Below are positions 1 to 8,516 of a stretch of 64,000 nt of DNA, one piece after another. Numbering within the stretch: the stretch's first letter is position 1; every line of letters begins with the position of its first letter. A program made the position numbers and the translations under genes. Under the pieces are notes generated by a model. The model was not told where the DNA came from and made no database searches. It saw only the letters and a program-made list of their open reading frames with translations. The DNA lies in NCBI GenBank assembly GCA_942493345.1, contig OW818695.1, positions 3,596,001 to 3,660,000 on the forward strand, given 5' to 3'. The stretch comes from GWE2-42-39 sp942493345. GTDB taxonomy: Bacteria; Bacteroidota; Bacteroidia; Bacteroidales; Prolixibacteraceae.

Positions 1-627
1 ATCCATGTCGATTAACTGGGTCGTTAAAAATAAATTTCGTTCCAGGTTTGAAGCATCAATTACATTGATGACAATATCCGGATTTTCATGGGTGATAAAC
101 TTTCGCACGTACAATTCTTCGGGAGAATAAGCTGTAACCGAGTATGTTCCAGGTAAATCGTAAATATTAAAATGATACCCAAACTGATTAAAACTGGCTT
201 TCTTCGAATCGACGGTCACTCCGCTGTAATTTCCAACATGCTCTTTCGATCCTGACAGAAAATTAAAAAGGGTGGTTTTGCCGCAATTTGGGTTGCCCAC
301 CAGTGCAATATTTATCGTTTTTTCTTGAAGCCTGGCAGAATGTTTCAATATCTCCATATCAATTACGCCCTCATACACACTGGGCGACATTTGCTTTGCT
401 TCTTCAATACTTACAACTTCGATGAGTTTTGCTTCTGACCTCCGGAGGGTGATATTATAGTCAAGGATTTTGAATTCAATGGGACCTTTGAAAAGGGCGT
501 TTTTTATTACCGTAATCTCTTTGCCTTTAACGAACCCCATTTCGGTGATGCGCTTGCGAAACGAACCGTGCCCAAGCACTTTGGTTATAATTACAGTTTC
601 ATTATTTTTTATTTCTGAAAGCTTCAC
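1..627 (-). CDS. feoB: FeoA-FeoB fusion ferrous iron transporter (5' part only)
   Basis: The 209 codons in the window encode the cytoplasmic front of a ferrous iron transporter. Residues 1-75 form a small FeoA-like SH3 domain, followed by the FeoB GTPase domain with the G1 motif GNPNCGKT at about residues 111-118 and the G3 motif DLPG at about 157-160. The gene runs off the left edge, so the G4 motif, GDI region and membrane channel are not seen. The start is taken as GTG at 627-625, because an in-frame stop lies two codons upstream and the only nearby ATG is out of frame. FeoA fused to FeoB is common in Bacteroidota. The protein would import Fe2+ across the inner membrane, gated by GTP. It is cut by the window edge, not a pseudogene. 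Confidence 0.93.
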   Translation of the reverse strand, partial: MKLSEIKNNETVIITKVLGHGSFRKRITEMGFVKGKEITVIKNALFKGPIEFKILDYNITLRRSEAKLIEVVSIEEAKQMSPSVYEGVIDMEILKHSARLQEKTINIALVGNPNCGKTTLFNFLSGSKEHVGNYSGVTVDSKKASFNQFGYHFNIYDLPGTYSVTAYSPEELYVRKFITHENPDIVINVIDASNLERNLFLTTQLIDMD

Positions 628-718
628 TGACTAAAGTGTTATGCTAATTTAAATTAAATAAAAATAACACCGCAAAGATATTTAAGTTTTAAATATTTCA
701 TCAAAAACTTGATTTTTA

Positions 719-750
719 TTGAGAAAACGTACCACATTAGGTTAAATTTG
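719..750 (+). promoter_or_regulatory. Candidate Bacteroidota-type promoter (TTG-N21-TAAATTTG)
   Basis: TAAATTTG at 743-750 matches the TAnnTTTG -7 consensus of Bacteroidota sigma factor, with TTG at 719-721 about 21 bases upstream as a -33 element. The ATG of the next gene is at 756, so the transcript would have almost no leader. Called by eye only. Confidence 0.45.
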
Positions 751-755
751 TATTC

Positions 756-1520
756 ATGAGGAATGATCAGGAAAACATATACCGGCAAATTCAGGACGCG
801 ATCAATAATCTGCCCGATAATTTCAGCATACTTGAAGAACAAATTGATGTTGAATTGCAACTCGAATATTTTAATTTTTCGAAAGAATTGAAAAATGAAT
901 TTTCGAAGGAATATATTCTGGAGCGAAAGGATGATCTGTTTGATGAAACGGTTCCTGTAGAAGAAAAAAAGACCCTGCTGGTTTTACTGGCATCGGTTAA
1001 TGAAGTTGAGGCATATCGGGCGATTGAGAAGTTTGCAAAAAATCCTGTTCCTGAATTGAAAGAGTGGTCAGTACTGGCTTTGCAGGAAAGCAAGATGTTG
1101 TTGCAGAGTACTTTACTCGATGAGCAGCAGGTGTTTATTTCCACCGGATTGGGCGGGCATGGACAAAAAATTCGCTATTTTGTTGTTTTGCGGTCGAAAA
1201 ATATACAGGTCGAATTTACGAGAGTGCAAAAACAACTCATTGAAAGTGAATTGATTTTCAGTATAAAGAAATACGATGGCGTTTTCGAGGAAATTGAATT
1301 TGAAGATGGTTTTGCCAAGGCGCTTTTTCTGATGCCTTTAAAAAGCGACATGCAGGAAATGCTCAGGTCGTTTATTGATGAATGTAATCAATATGGCGAT
1401 TTTTTGGATGAAGATGTAATCCTGACCAATGTCCGAAAATTTAAGATTAGTGAAATACGCGATTTCTTAAAAAATGGCTCAATTGAAAAGGAGAAGGAAG
1501 ATGATGACGATGATGAATAA
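756..1520 (+). CDS. Conserved hypothetical protein, acidic C-terminus
   Basis: A 254-residue soluble protein that I do not recognise. It has no signal peptide and no membrane segment. The first 110 residues are charged and probably helical; a mixed region follows with a Gly-rich turn (GLGGHG, about residues 131-136), and it ends in a run of Asp/Glu. It overlaps the start of the thiamine-binding protein gene, so the two are probably translationally coupled. An AAGGAG sequence for the second gene lies within the last codons of this one. The pairing suggests a shared operon but does not reveal the function of this protein. Confidence 0.85.
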   Translation: MRNDQENIYRQIQDAINNLPDNFSILEEQIDVELQLEYFNFSKELKNEFSKEYILERKDDLFDETVPVEEKKTLLVLLASVNEVEAYRAIEKFAKNPVPELKEWSVLALQESKMLLQSTLLDEQQVFISTGLGGHGQKIRYFVVLRSKNIQVEFTRVQKQLIESELIFSIKKYDGVFEEIEFEDGFAKALFLMPLKSDMQEMLRSFIDECNQYGDFLDEDVILTNVRKFKISEIRDFLKNGSIEKEKEDDDDDE

Positions 1521-1803
1521 AATAAATGTTGCATTGCAGGTTTTACCTGTTTCGAATGAAAAAGATAGTTATGATTTGGTGGACATTGCTATTTCGGAAA
1601 TCGAAAAATCGGGTTTGAAATACAAAGTTTGTCCGTTTGAAACTGTTATTGAAGGTACTTTCGACGAAATTATGCCGCTTGTAAAGCGCATTCACGAACT
1701 GCTTTATGCCCGTGGAACTGAAAAAATGATGTGCTATATAAAAATCCAAAGTAGTAACAATCAGGATGTTTTAATTGAGGATAAAATGTACAAGTACGAA
1801 TAA
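1501..1803 (+). CDS. Thiamine-binding protein, MTH1187/YkoF-like (DUF77)
   Basis: About 100 residues matching the small ferredoxin-fold MTH1187/YkoF-like family: NVALQVLP near the start, then a YDLVDIAISEI helix, a KYKVCPFETVIEG strand and a DEIM..VKRIHE helix. Members bind thiamine or its precursors in the cytoplasm and are often linked to thiamine uptake or salvage. The start is chosen at 1501 because AAGGAG at 1488-1493 lies seven bases ahead, which is unusual in this SD-poor genome; ATGs at 1504, 1510 and 1513 are equally in frame. The gene overlaps the preceding one by 20 bases. No thi genes or TPP riboswitch are visible nearby, so the thiamine link rests on the family. Confidence 0.8.
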   Translation: MMTMMNKINVALQVLPVSNEKDSYDLVDIAISEIEKSGLKYKVCPFETVIEGTFDEIMPLVKRIHELLYARGTEKMMCYIKIQSSNNQDVLIEDKMYKYE

Positions 1804-1879
1804 GAAAAAGATTCAAACTTTTTTTACATGAATATTCAAAAAGTATTATATTTGCAGCGCTTTTAAAGATTATAAGCAT

Positions 1880-1955
1880 GGCCCCGTAGCTTAATGGATA
1901 GAGCATCTGACTACGGATCAGAAGGTTGGGGGTTCGAGTCTCTCCGGGGTCACCA
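1880..1955 (+). tRNA. tRNA-Arg (anticodon ACG), CCA encoded
   Basis: A cloverleaf can be drawn by hand. The acceptor arm is GGCCCCG (1880-1886) with CGGGGTC (1945-1951), the anticodon stem is TCTGA/TCAGA with a seven-base loop CTACGGA giving anticodon ACG, and the T loop is TTCGAGT. Discriminator A1952 is followed by an encoded CCA. An ACG anticodon, read after A-to-I editing, decodes CGN arginine codons. It is followed at once by a terminator. Confidence 0.95.
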
Positions 1956-1960
1956 AAAAC

Positions 1961-1992
1961 AAAAAAAGCACTGAGAAATCAGTGCTTTTTTT
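1961..1992. terminator. Bidirectional intrinsic terminator after tRNA-Arg
   Basis: Stem AGCACTGA (1967-1974), GAAA tetraloop and TCAGTGCT (1979-1986) are flanked by an A run on the left and a T run on the right. It can therefore end both the tRNA transcript (+) and iorB (-). Confidence 0.9.
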
Positions 1993-2011
1993 GTGTGGAT
2001 ATTTGTTCTTA

Positions 2012-2593
2012 TTATTTATTCTGAAGAGCAAAATCGCGTCCTGCTTCGAGGGCGCGAATATTCAAATCAATAACATCATCTCCTTTCCGGTCGAAAATTG
2101 ATCGCACACCTTCTTTTATTTTATCAAACTCGATGTCGATAAAAGGCGATGCAGCGCCCAGCATGACCATGTTCGATGCGCGTGCATTCCCGATTTCTTT
2201 TGCAATACGGTCGGCATCAATGGCAACAAAGCGGGGCAACTTCCTGATTTCTTTCATCACTTTTTCCTCTTCAGGATAATTCGAAATATTAATAAACGGT
2301 GTTGTATTGGTTACCAAATATCCTGTTTCGGAAAGGAAAGGCAGGTAGCGCAACGATTCCATGGGCTCGACCGAAAGAATGAGATCGGCTTTGCCAAGAG
2401 GAATTAAGTCGGAAGCAATTGTTTGGTCGGAAATACGCATGTGCGATACAACAGCTCCGCCGCGTTGGCTCATCCCGTGGGTTTCGGCTTGTTTTATATT
2501 CAAACTATCGGTTAACGCTGCTATGCCCAAAGTTGTTGCTATCGATAAAATTCCTTGTCCGCCAACCCCTGCCAGTATAATGTCTGTCTTCAT
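2012..2593 (-). CDS. iorB: Indolepyruvate:ferredoxin oxidoreductase beta subunit
   Basis: A 193-residue single-domain protein of the pyruvate/2-ketoisovalerate oxidoreductase gamma-type fold. It begins with the Gly-rich motif GVGGQGIL and contains ETHGMSQRGG, both typical of IorB. With IorA it oxidatively decarboxylates aryl pyruvates from aromatic amino acid breakdown to aryl-acetyl-CoA and reduces ferredoxin, in the cytoplasm of anaerobes. The large TPP- and Fe-S-bearing IorA is not next to it here; the upstream neighbour on this strand is a YggS-type gene and downstream is the tRNA terminator. It could also serve another 2-oxoacid oxidoreductase, but the length and motifs fit IorB best. 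Confidence 0.85.
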   Translation of the reverse strand: MKTDIILAGVGGQGILSIATTLGIAALTDSLNIKQAETHGMSQRGGAVVSHMRISDQTIASDLIPLGKADLILSVEPMESLRYLPFLSETGYLVTNTTPFINISNYPEEEKVMKEIRKLPRFVAIDADRIAKEIGNARASNMVMLGAASPFIDIEFDKIKEGVRSIFDRKGDDVIDLNIRALEAGRDFALQNK

Positions 2594-2684
2594 AATTTAT
2601 TTTCGTTATTTGAGTTTGTTTGCAAAGTTATTCGTTTCATTTTATTAATGAAGAATGTTGAAAATTGATTTTGGAATGCGGTAT

Positions 2685-3353
2685 TCAATAGTTTCTTACC
2701 CCGAAAATAGTACTGCCAATGCGCACCATGGTACTGCCTTCTTTAATCGCGATTTGGTAATCGTCGGACATGCCCATCGATATTTCACAGAAACTTTTGT
2801 CGTCGGTAAAGAATTTCGTTTTCAACATTTCAAAAGTTGATTTCAGCGCGGCAAATTCGCGTTGCACCTGAGCTATGTTGTTTGTAAATGTAGCCATTCC
2901 CATTACTCCGGCAATTTTCACATTGGTGGCGGTTTTAAATTCGTCGGAACTTAAAAGTTCAATCGCTTCTTCCTGGTTAAGTCCAAATTTGGTTTCTTCT
3001 TCGGCAATATGAAATTGCAGCAGACATGGAATAACCCGGTCGGCCTTTTTTGCTTCCTTGTCGATAACCATCAGCAGGTTCAGTGAGTCGACGGCGTGGA
3101 TCATGCTCACGAAAGAGGCGATGTATTTTACTTTATTGGTTTGAAGATGACCAATGTGGTGCCATTCAATGTCTTTTGGAAGTTCTTCGTATTTCAGGGC
3201 CAAATCCTGAACCTTGTTTTCTCCGAATATTTTTTGTCCGGCCCGGTATGCCTCCAAAATATCTTCGTTGGGTTTGGTTTTCGAAACAGCCACTAATTTC
3301 ACCCCGGCAGGCAGGTCCGATTTTATCTGTTTTATTCTTTCTGAAATTTCCAT
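2685..3353 (-). CDS. YggS/PLPBP-family pyridoxal phosphate homeostasis protein
   Basis: A 222-residue cytoplasmic PLP-binding protein of the YggS/PROSC family, a TIM barrel resembling the N-terminal domain of alanine racemase. The PLP lysine sits in LVAVSKTKP, and other family motifs are FGENKVQ, WHHIGHLQTNK and GMSDDY. These proteins buffer PLP and influence amino acid pools and have no known catalytic reaction. The ATG at 3353 (MEISERIKQ) is preferred over an upstream ATG that would add 31 residues without family match. It is separated from iorB by 91 bases and may share a transcript with it. Confidence 0.92.
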   Translation of the reverse strand: MEISERIKQIKSDLPAGVKLVAVSKTKPNEDILEAYRAGQKIFGENKVQDLALKYEELPKDIEWHHIGHLQTNKVKYIASFVSMIHAVDSLNLLMVIDKEAKKADRVIPCLLQFHIAEEETKFGLNQEEAIELLSSDEFKTATNVKIAGVMGMATFTNNIAQVQREFAALKSTFEMLKTKFFTDDKSFCEISMGMSDDYQIAIKEGSTMVRIGSTIFGVRNY

Positions 3354-3492
3354 AAACGAAAGTTGAGTTACAAAACTACAAAAGCAAGGCAAATCGACGA
3401 AACAAACACGAGTTTTTTTGGAATGCAGAATTTTTCGGGAATTCACTCATATTTTGTCGATCTTGGATCCTGTTTTATTTTGATTTTGATTT

Positions 3493-4089
3493 TCATTCGA
3501 TACGCGAAACAGGAATCGCCTGTAAGTTTTCCATTCCGTAAAAAACATTGATGATGCCAGCTTTTTGGAAACTGAAAATTTCTTCGGCTCTGATTTCTTT
3601 TTCAAGAATCAGTCCTTCTTCCAGAAGCTGCATTCGGCGGGTTCCGTTGAGCAATGGGGTCGAGGGGGTCCACCATTTTTGCCCGTCATGAAAAAGAAGG
3701 TTGCCAATGGAGCAATCGGTAACCAGTCCGTTTTTTACGATGATGATTTCATCACAACCTTCTTTCTTCTCAAAAAGCCGATTGATCGGTTCGCGGTTGG
3801 CGAATTTGTAGCTGTATTCTACCTGGTTGTCAACCACTATTTTCAGGCTATGTATGCTACGAAGCTGATGAGGGATAAACTCAATTTTTTGGATTTCTTC
3901 GGAATAAACGACCCTGCACCGGTACAGACCTTGCCTGAATTCTTGCGGGATGCAGATAATATTTTCCAGTTTCCAGTTTTCTGATATTCCAAAAACCTCA
4001 CGCCGTGCATTATTGAAACGCAGGTTGTGATATTTCAGGTTGAAAAGTATTCCGTTTTCAAGTTTTATGGTTTCAAGTAGCTGGCACAT
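3493..4089 (-). CDS. pabC: Aminotransferase class IV, 4-amino-4-deoxychorismate lyase-like
   Basis: A 198-residue fold-type IV PLP enzyme. The family's PLP region is visible as CDEIIIVKNGLVTDCSIGNL followed by TPLLNGTRR. In the folate pathway PabC splits 4-amino-4-deoxychorismate to p-aminobenzoate and pyruvate. The assignment to PabC rests mainly on position: its start overlaps the end of pabB by 17 bases. The protein is shorter than E. coli PabC (about 270 residues), which is usual for the small Bacteroidota form. Another small-branched aminotransferase role is possible but less likely in this context. Confidence 0.82.
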   Translation of the reverse strand: MCQLLETIKLENGILFNLKYHNLRFNNARREVFGISENWKLENIICIPQEFRQGLYRCRVVYSEEIQKIEFIPHQLRSIHSLKIVVDNQVEYSYKFANREPINRLFEKKEGCDEIIIVKNGLVTDCSIGNLLFHDGQKWWTPSTPLLNGTRRMQLLEEGLILEKEIRAEEIFSFQKAGIINVFYGMENLQAIPVSRIE

Positions 4090-5074
4090 ACACTTTTTGA
4101 ATCAGTTCGTTGTATTCGTTCTCGCAATTGCTTAGATATGTAATTCCTCCTCCGCTTTTAAAAATCTGGCCATTGCTGGTTTGTTCAATAAAGCGGATGA
4201 GTACACAGCTATCGAGGTTTTTGCCATCGAAAATACCAAAAACGCCTGTGTAGTAGCCTCTTTCGTATGCTTCGACGGCTTTGATAATTTCGACTGTCTT
4301 CTTTTTTGGCGCTCCGCATATCGATCCGGCCGGGAGCATTTGGGTAATGATGTTGCCAATATTTTCAGCGTAATCATCGGGTAGTTTTCCGGTTATCTTC
4401 GAACTCATCTGAAGCAATTCGCCCCGGTTGCTTTTTATATGGTCGATATAACGGAAGTTTTCCACGCAGACATTTTCTGCAACCAGGCTCATATCGTTGC
4501 GGATCAGGTCGACAATTGTATTGTGTTCGGCCAATTCCTTGGGATCGTTCTTCAGAATTTCTTCCGCATCGGCGAGGGTCGCATCAATCGTGCCTTTCAT
4601 CGGGTACGACGAAATGATCCCGTTGCTGATGCGGATAAAAATTTCAGGAGAAAAACACACAAAACTATCTTTCAGGAAGAGTTTATACAAAGCGCTGCTG
4701 CGGTGAAATATCTCTTCGAGTTTGAGATTCGTATTGACCTTGCTCGGAAAAGTGAGGTTCAACAAATAGGTGTTTCCGTTGTGGATTTCTTCCTGTACTT
4801 TAAGGAAAGCGTTGGCGTAATGTTTTGCCGAAATGCTTTCGGTGTCCCAACGGAACGGTTCGTTTTTTAATTTTTTTTTCTGAAAGTTGCAATGAAACGG
4901 AGTTTGCCAGAGAATTTCATCAGAAGAATTTTTCAGGCTGAATAGCCGCGGTTTCTGAAAATCGAAATCGATCAGAAAGGCAAATGCTTCGCCTGCTTTT
5001 CCGCGGCGGTTCATTTCTCCAGCAAAACACTTTTTAATCTCCGACATGTAGGCAAAGATAAAATCAATATCCAA
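4073..5074 (-). CDS. pabB: Aminodeoxychorismate synthase component I
   Basis: A 333-residue chorismate-binding enzyme that aminates chorismate to 4-amino-4-deoxychorismate for folate synthesis. Seen motifs are the PMKGT segment, whose lysine is the nucleophile in ADC synthases where TrpE has Ala; ELAEHNTIVDLIRND; and the C-terminal GSICGAPKKKTVEII plus SGGGITY. It is shorter than full PabB (about 450) because the N-terminal domain is reduced, as in related Bacteroidota proteins. No glutamine amidotransferase partner (PabA) lies next to it, so that subunit is encoded elsewhere or shared with TrpG. An alternative start is the ATG eight codons in. Confidence 0.92.
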   Translation of the reverse strand: MDIDFIFAYMSEIKKCFAGEMNRRGKAGEAFAFLIDFDFQKPRLFSLKNSSDEILWQTPFHCNFQKKKLKNEPFRWDTESISAKHYANAFLKVQEEIHNGNTYLLNLTFPSKVNTNLKLEEIFHRSSALYKLFLKDSFVCFSPEIFIRISNGIISSYPMKGTIDATLADAEEILKNDPKELAEHNTIVDLIRNDMSLVAENVCVENFRYIDHIKSNRGELLQMSSKITGKLPDDYAENIGNIITQMLPAGSICGAPKKKTVEIIKAVEAYERGYYTGVFGIFDGKNLDSCVLIRFIEQTSNGQIFKSGGGITYLSNCENEYNELIQKVYVPAT

Positions 5075-5209
5075 TTTTTAATAAAACAAATTGCAAATTG
5101 CAAAATGTAAATGATAATCTGTAATTGGCTGAAATGTCTTAATTTCACTGATGAAAGTCAACGTTAATCCGGCTTGTTCCCGTTTATTTTGCATAAAAAA
5201 TATTCAGCT

Positions 5210-6133
5210 ATGGCATTCCTTCAAAACGATAAATTATTCAGCCTGAAATGGTTTAAAAGTTACAGCCTGATTGTTCTGGGTTCCTTTATCCTAGCGGTTG
5301 GTTATGTCTATTTTATTTCGCCACACCGAATAGTACCTGGAGGTGTTTATGGCGTTGCCATTGTGGTTCATTATCTTTCGCAAGACTGGTTTTCATTTTG
5401 GCCCGACGGTATCCCGATCGGGTTATTCGGACTGGTAATGAATATTCCATTGACTTTTGCCGGGATAAAAATTCTGGGGCCGCGTTTTGGCGTAAAAACA
5501 GTCGTTGGTTTTGTGCTTTCGTCCGTTTTTATGGACGTAATTACCTATTCCCGAGAAGTGGGCGATGCCCCGCTGGTTCCCGATGTTTTACTTTCGTGTG
5601 TATTTGGGGGTGTACTGGTTGGTTTTGGGCTGGGACTTATTTTTAAGTCGCGGGCTACCTCCGGAGGTTCTGATATTGTTGCCATGATTATCGCTAAATA
5701 CACCGGTATGCAACTGGGACAACTGATGATTTATGTTGATTCGGTCATCGTTTTGCTTGGATTGGCCGCTTTTCACGATTGGCAAATTCCGCTGTACTCG
5801 TGGGTGGTAATTTATATTACCGGAAAAGCAATCGACATTACCCTCGAAGGGGCAAGTTACCACAAGGCGCTGTTTATTATTTCTGAAAAACATCAGGAAA
5901 TCAGGGATAAAATTTTAGTTGACCTCGAACGCGGCGGAACCTACCTGAAAGGAGAGGGAATGTATACCGGGGAAGAAAAGCAAATCATTTACACGGTCGT
6001 TAGCCGACGTGAAATTGCTATCCTGGAAGAATACATTAGTAAAATCGATCCCGACGCATTTATCACTATCATGGATACCAATGAAATATTGGGCGAAGGG
6101 TTTCAATCTCTGAAACATAAAATGGAGAATTGA
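5210..6133 (+). CDS. YitT family membrane protein (DUF161 + DUF2179)
   Basis: A 307-residue inner-membrane protein. Five or six hydrophobic segments fill the first 210 residues, with the family motifs ISPHRIVPGGVYG and FKSRATSGGSDIVAMI. The last 80 residues form the soluble DUF2179 domain (ERGGTYLKGEGMYTG). The function of YitT proteins is not settled. The ATG at 5210 is preferred over an in-frame TTG 12 codons upstream because the family starts near this point. It is a single gene divergent from pabB; a second DUF2179 protein sits at 23215-23793. Confidence 0.9.
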   Translation: MAFLQNDKLFSLKWFKSYSLIVLGSFILAVGYVYFISPHRIVPGGVYGVAIVVHYLSQDWFSFWPDGIPIGLFGLVMNIPLTFAGIKILGPRFGVKTVVGFVLSSVFMDVITYSREVGDAPLVPDVLLSCVFGGVLVGFGLGLIFKSRATSGGSDIVAMIIAKYTGMQLGQLMIYVDSVIVLLGLAAFHDWQIPLYSWVVIYITGKAIDITLEGASYHKALFIISEKHQEIRDKILVDLERGGTYLKGEGMYTGEEKQIIYTVVSRREIAILEEYISKIDPDAFITIMDTNEILGEGFQSLKHKMEN

Positions 6134-6191
6134 TCGTTTTGTCAGTTCGTTTTTTGTATTTTTAAAAATTGATGACTATATACGGTTTATC

Positions 6192-8492
6192 ATGAAACGA
6201 ATATCTTGTTTTTTGTTATTGTTGCTCTTGTTTTTATCGGAGTCGGTAAATTTGAAGGCACAAAAAGTGGGACTGGTTCTGAGTGGTGGCGGGGCCAAAG
6301 GTCTTGCCCACATCGGGTTAATTAAAGCGTTGGAAGAAAATAATATCCCGATTGATTATGTAGCAGGAACTTCGATGGGAGCGATTGTGGCCGGGTTATA
6401 TGCCGCAGGTTACAGTGTCGAAGAAATGGAAAAACTTTTCAAATCGGAGCAATTTAAATTCTGGACGACTGGGGAGATACAGGAAGAATACCGGTACTTT
6501 TTCCGGAAACTGGAAGAAACACCTTCGTGGCTTTCTCTGGAAATGAAAAAAGAAGAAGACAAACTGAGAGTTTTGCCACCCACCAATATTATTCCTGAAG
6601 CACAAATGGATTTTGCTTTCATGGAATTGTTTTCGTCAATCAATGCGGTGTGTAATTATGATTTCAATAATCTTTTTGTTCCTTTTTTGTGTATTGCAAC
6701 CGATGTACACAACAACCGTGAAGTAGTTTTGCGTAAAGGCGATATGGGTGAAGCAATCCGGGCTTCCATGACTTTTCCTTTTTATTTTAAGCCGATCGAA
6801 ATAGATGGGGAGCTGGTTTTTGATGGTGGAATTGTAAATAATTTTCCCGTTAAAAATATGAAAGAAGTTTTTAACCCCGATTTTATAATCGGGCACAATG
6901 TTTCGAACAATGCCGATAAACCGAGAGAAGACGATTTGGTGACTCAGCTTGAAAATATGATCATGCAGAAAACTGATTACCAGGTTCCGGCGAAGGATGG
7001 TATTTTTTTGGAATCAACATTTTCGGATGTTGGCCTGCTCGATTTTAAAAAGATCGACCAAATTGAATCCGATGGCTATAAAACGGCCATTTTGATGATT
7101 GACTCGATAAAATCAAGGGTTTCCCGGAGGATTTCTATGGATGACGTGACCGATCGCCGTGCGAATTTCAATTACCGGAAACCACAGCTTGTGTTCAAAA
7201 ATATACAGGTTGAAGGAGTTGCCGATCCCATGCAGCGTAAATTTATTATTCAAAGCCTGAAACACCGTTCAAATGTTGTGGCTCTTGATGATCTTAAAAC
7301 CGAATATTTTAAATTGGTTGCCGATCCGCAAATCAAATCGATTCGGCCTATCTCAAGATATAATCCCGAAAGCGGCTATTTTGACCTTCATTTAAAAGTT
7401 ACTCCTGAAAAACCTATGGAAATTAAGTTTGGGGGCAATGTTTCGACCAAGCCAATTAACCAGGGATTTGTCAGCCTCGATTACCTGATTTTTAAGGACA
7501 GGGCATATACGCTAAGTTCAAATATGTACTTCGGACGTTTTTATAGTTCGTTCCTGGTGGGTGGAAGAATCGATTATCCGACCTCGTTGCCGTTTTATCT
7601 TTCTGCTTATATGAGCCTTAACCGCTGGGATTTTTATTCCAGCAGTACCGAGTTTGTTTTCGAAGACGTTCGTCCGCCGTACATCATTCAGGAAGAGACT
7701 AATTTTCGGGCAGAAATAGGTTTTCCATATAAAAACAGGGGAAAATTCACTTTGGGTGCTGCTTTTTCCAATTCATCGGATGAATATTATCTAAAAAAAT
7801 CGATAAAACGGTCGGATACCCCCGATAATACATTGTTCGATTCGTTTGTTACGAAAATGAGCTTTGAACAGAATTCGCTCAATTATAAACAGTTCGCAAC
7901 CGAAGGGGTGCTTTCGTCGTTTTCTCTGAGTTATATTACCGGAACTGAAAAAAATCGACCGGGGACAACTTCGAACAGCATATCTGAATCAAAAGAAAAT
8001 CAAGGTTTTTTCTTGTTGAAAGGACATTATAGTAAATATTTCAACAGTGGTCGGCGATTAACATTTGGTACGATGGCTGAAGCGGTTTACAGTAACCGTA
8101 AAGTATCGAATAATTTTGTGTCGACGATGCTTTTTGCTCCAGCATTCGAACCTCTTCCCCATAGTAAAACTGTTTTTCTGGATCAATACCGGGCAAATAA
8201 ATATCTGGCCGCTGGAGCAAAAGGTATTTTCAAGCTTAGCGACCAATTGCATCTCCGTCTGGAAGCGTATGGCTTTGTGCCTATACGAACCATCATGGAG
8301 GGGGAAGATTATAAGGCATATTATAACGAGGCGAGATATTCCGATATCAATTTTATCGGCTCAGCGGCGGCAGTTCTCCATACCAAAATGGGACCGATCA
8401 GCTTTTCGATAAACTATTACGATAAGGAAGACACCAAACTGTATGCTTTGCTGAATTTCGGATATATTCTTTTTAATAAGAGGGGATATTAA
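6192..8492 (+). CDS. Patatin-like phospholipase with POTRA and outer-membrane barrel (type Vd-like)
   Basis: A 766-residue protein with a signal peptide (residues 1-23) and a patatin domain with the oxyanion loop SGGGAKG (31-37), nucleophile elbow GTSMG (Ser61) and catalytic Asp in DGG (211). A POTRA-like domain follows (about 340-410, FKNIQVEG onward), then a BamA/TpsB-like beta-barrel to the C-terminus. This is the architecture of PlpD-type (type Vd) secreted lipases, in which the barrel anchors or exports the esterase. Substrates are probably phospholipids or other acyl esters. The Ser-Asp dyad is intact. It stands alone between YitT and yaaA, and no chaperone gene is seen beside it. Confidence 0.92.
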   Translation: MKRISCFLLLLLLFLSESVNLKAQKVGLVLSGGGAKGLAHIGLIKALEENNIPIDYVAGTSMGAIVAGLYAAGYSVEEMEKLFKSEQFKFWTTGEIQEEYRYFFRKLEETPSWLSLEMKKEEDKLRVLPPTNIIPEAQMDFAFMELFSSINAVCNYDFNNLFVPFLCIATDVHNNREVVLRKGDMGEAIRASMTFPFYFKPIEIDGELVFDGGIVNNFPVKNMKEVFNPDFIIGHNVSNNADKPREDDLVTQLENMIMQKTDYQVPAKDGIFLESTFSDVGLLDFKKIDQIESDGYKTAILMIDSIKSRVSRRISMDDVTDRRANFNYRKPQLVFKNIQVEGVADPMQRKFIIQSLKHRSNVVALDDLKTEYFKLVADPQIKSIRPISRYNPESGYFDLHLKVTPEKPMEIKFGGNVSTKPINQGFVSLDYLIFKDRAYTLSSNMYFGRFYSSFLVGGRIDYPTSLPFYLSAYMSLNRWDFYSSSTEFVFEDVRPPYIIQEETNFRAEIGFPYKNRGKFTLGAAFSNSSDEYYLKKSIKRSDTPDNTLFDSFVTKMSFEQNSLNYKQFATEGVLSSFSLSYITGTEKNRPGTTSNSISESKENQGFFLLKGHYSKYFNSGRRLTFGTMAEAVYSNRKVSNNFVSTMLFAPAFEPLPHSKTVFLDQYRANKYLAAGAKGIFKLSDQLHLRLEAYGFVPIRTIMEGEDYKAYYNEARYSDINFIGSAAAVLHTKMGPISFSINYYDKEDTKLYALLNFGYILFNKRGY

Positions 8493-8516
8493 ACGAGTTG
8501 AGGTTTGAATACGATT

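Noticed and set aside
1..627. Truncated feoB pseudogene
   Set aside because: The frame is intact up to the window edge; it is simply cut off.
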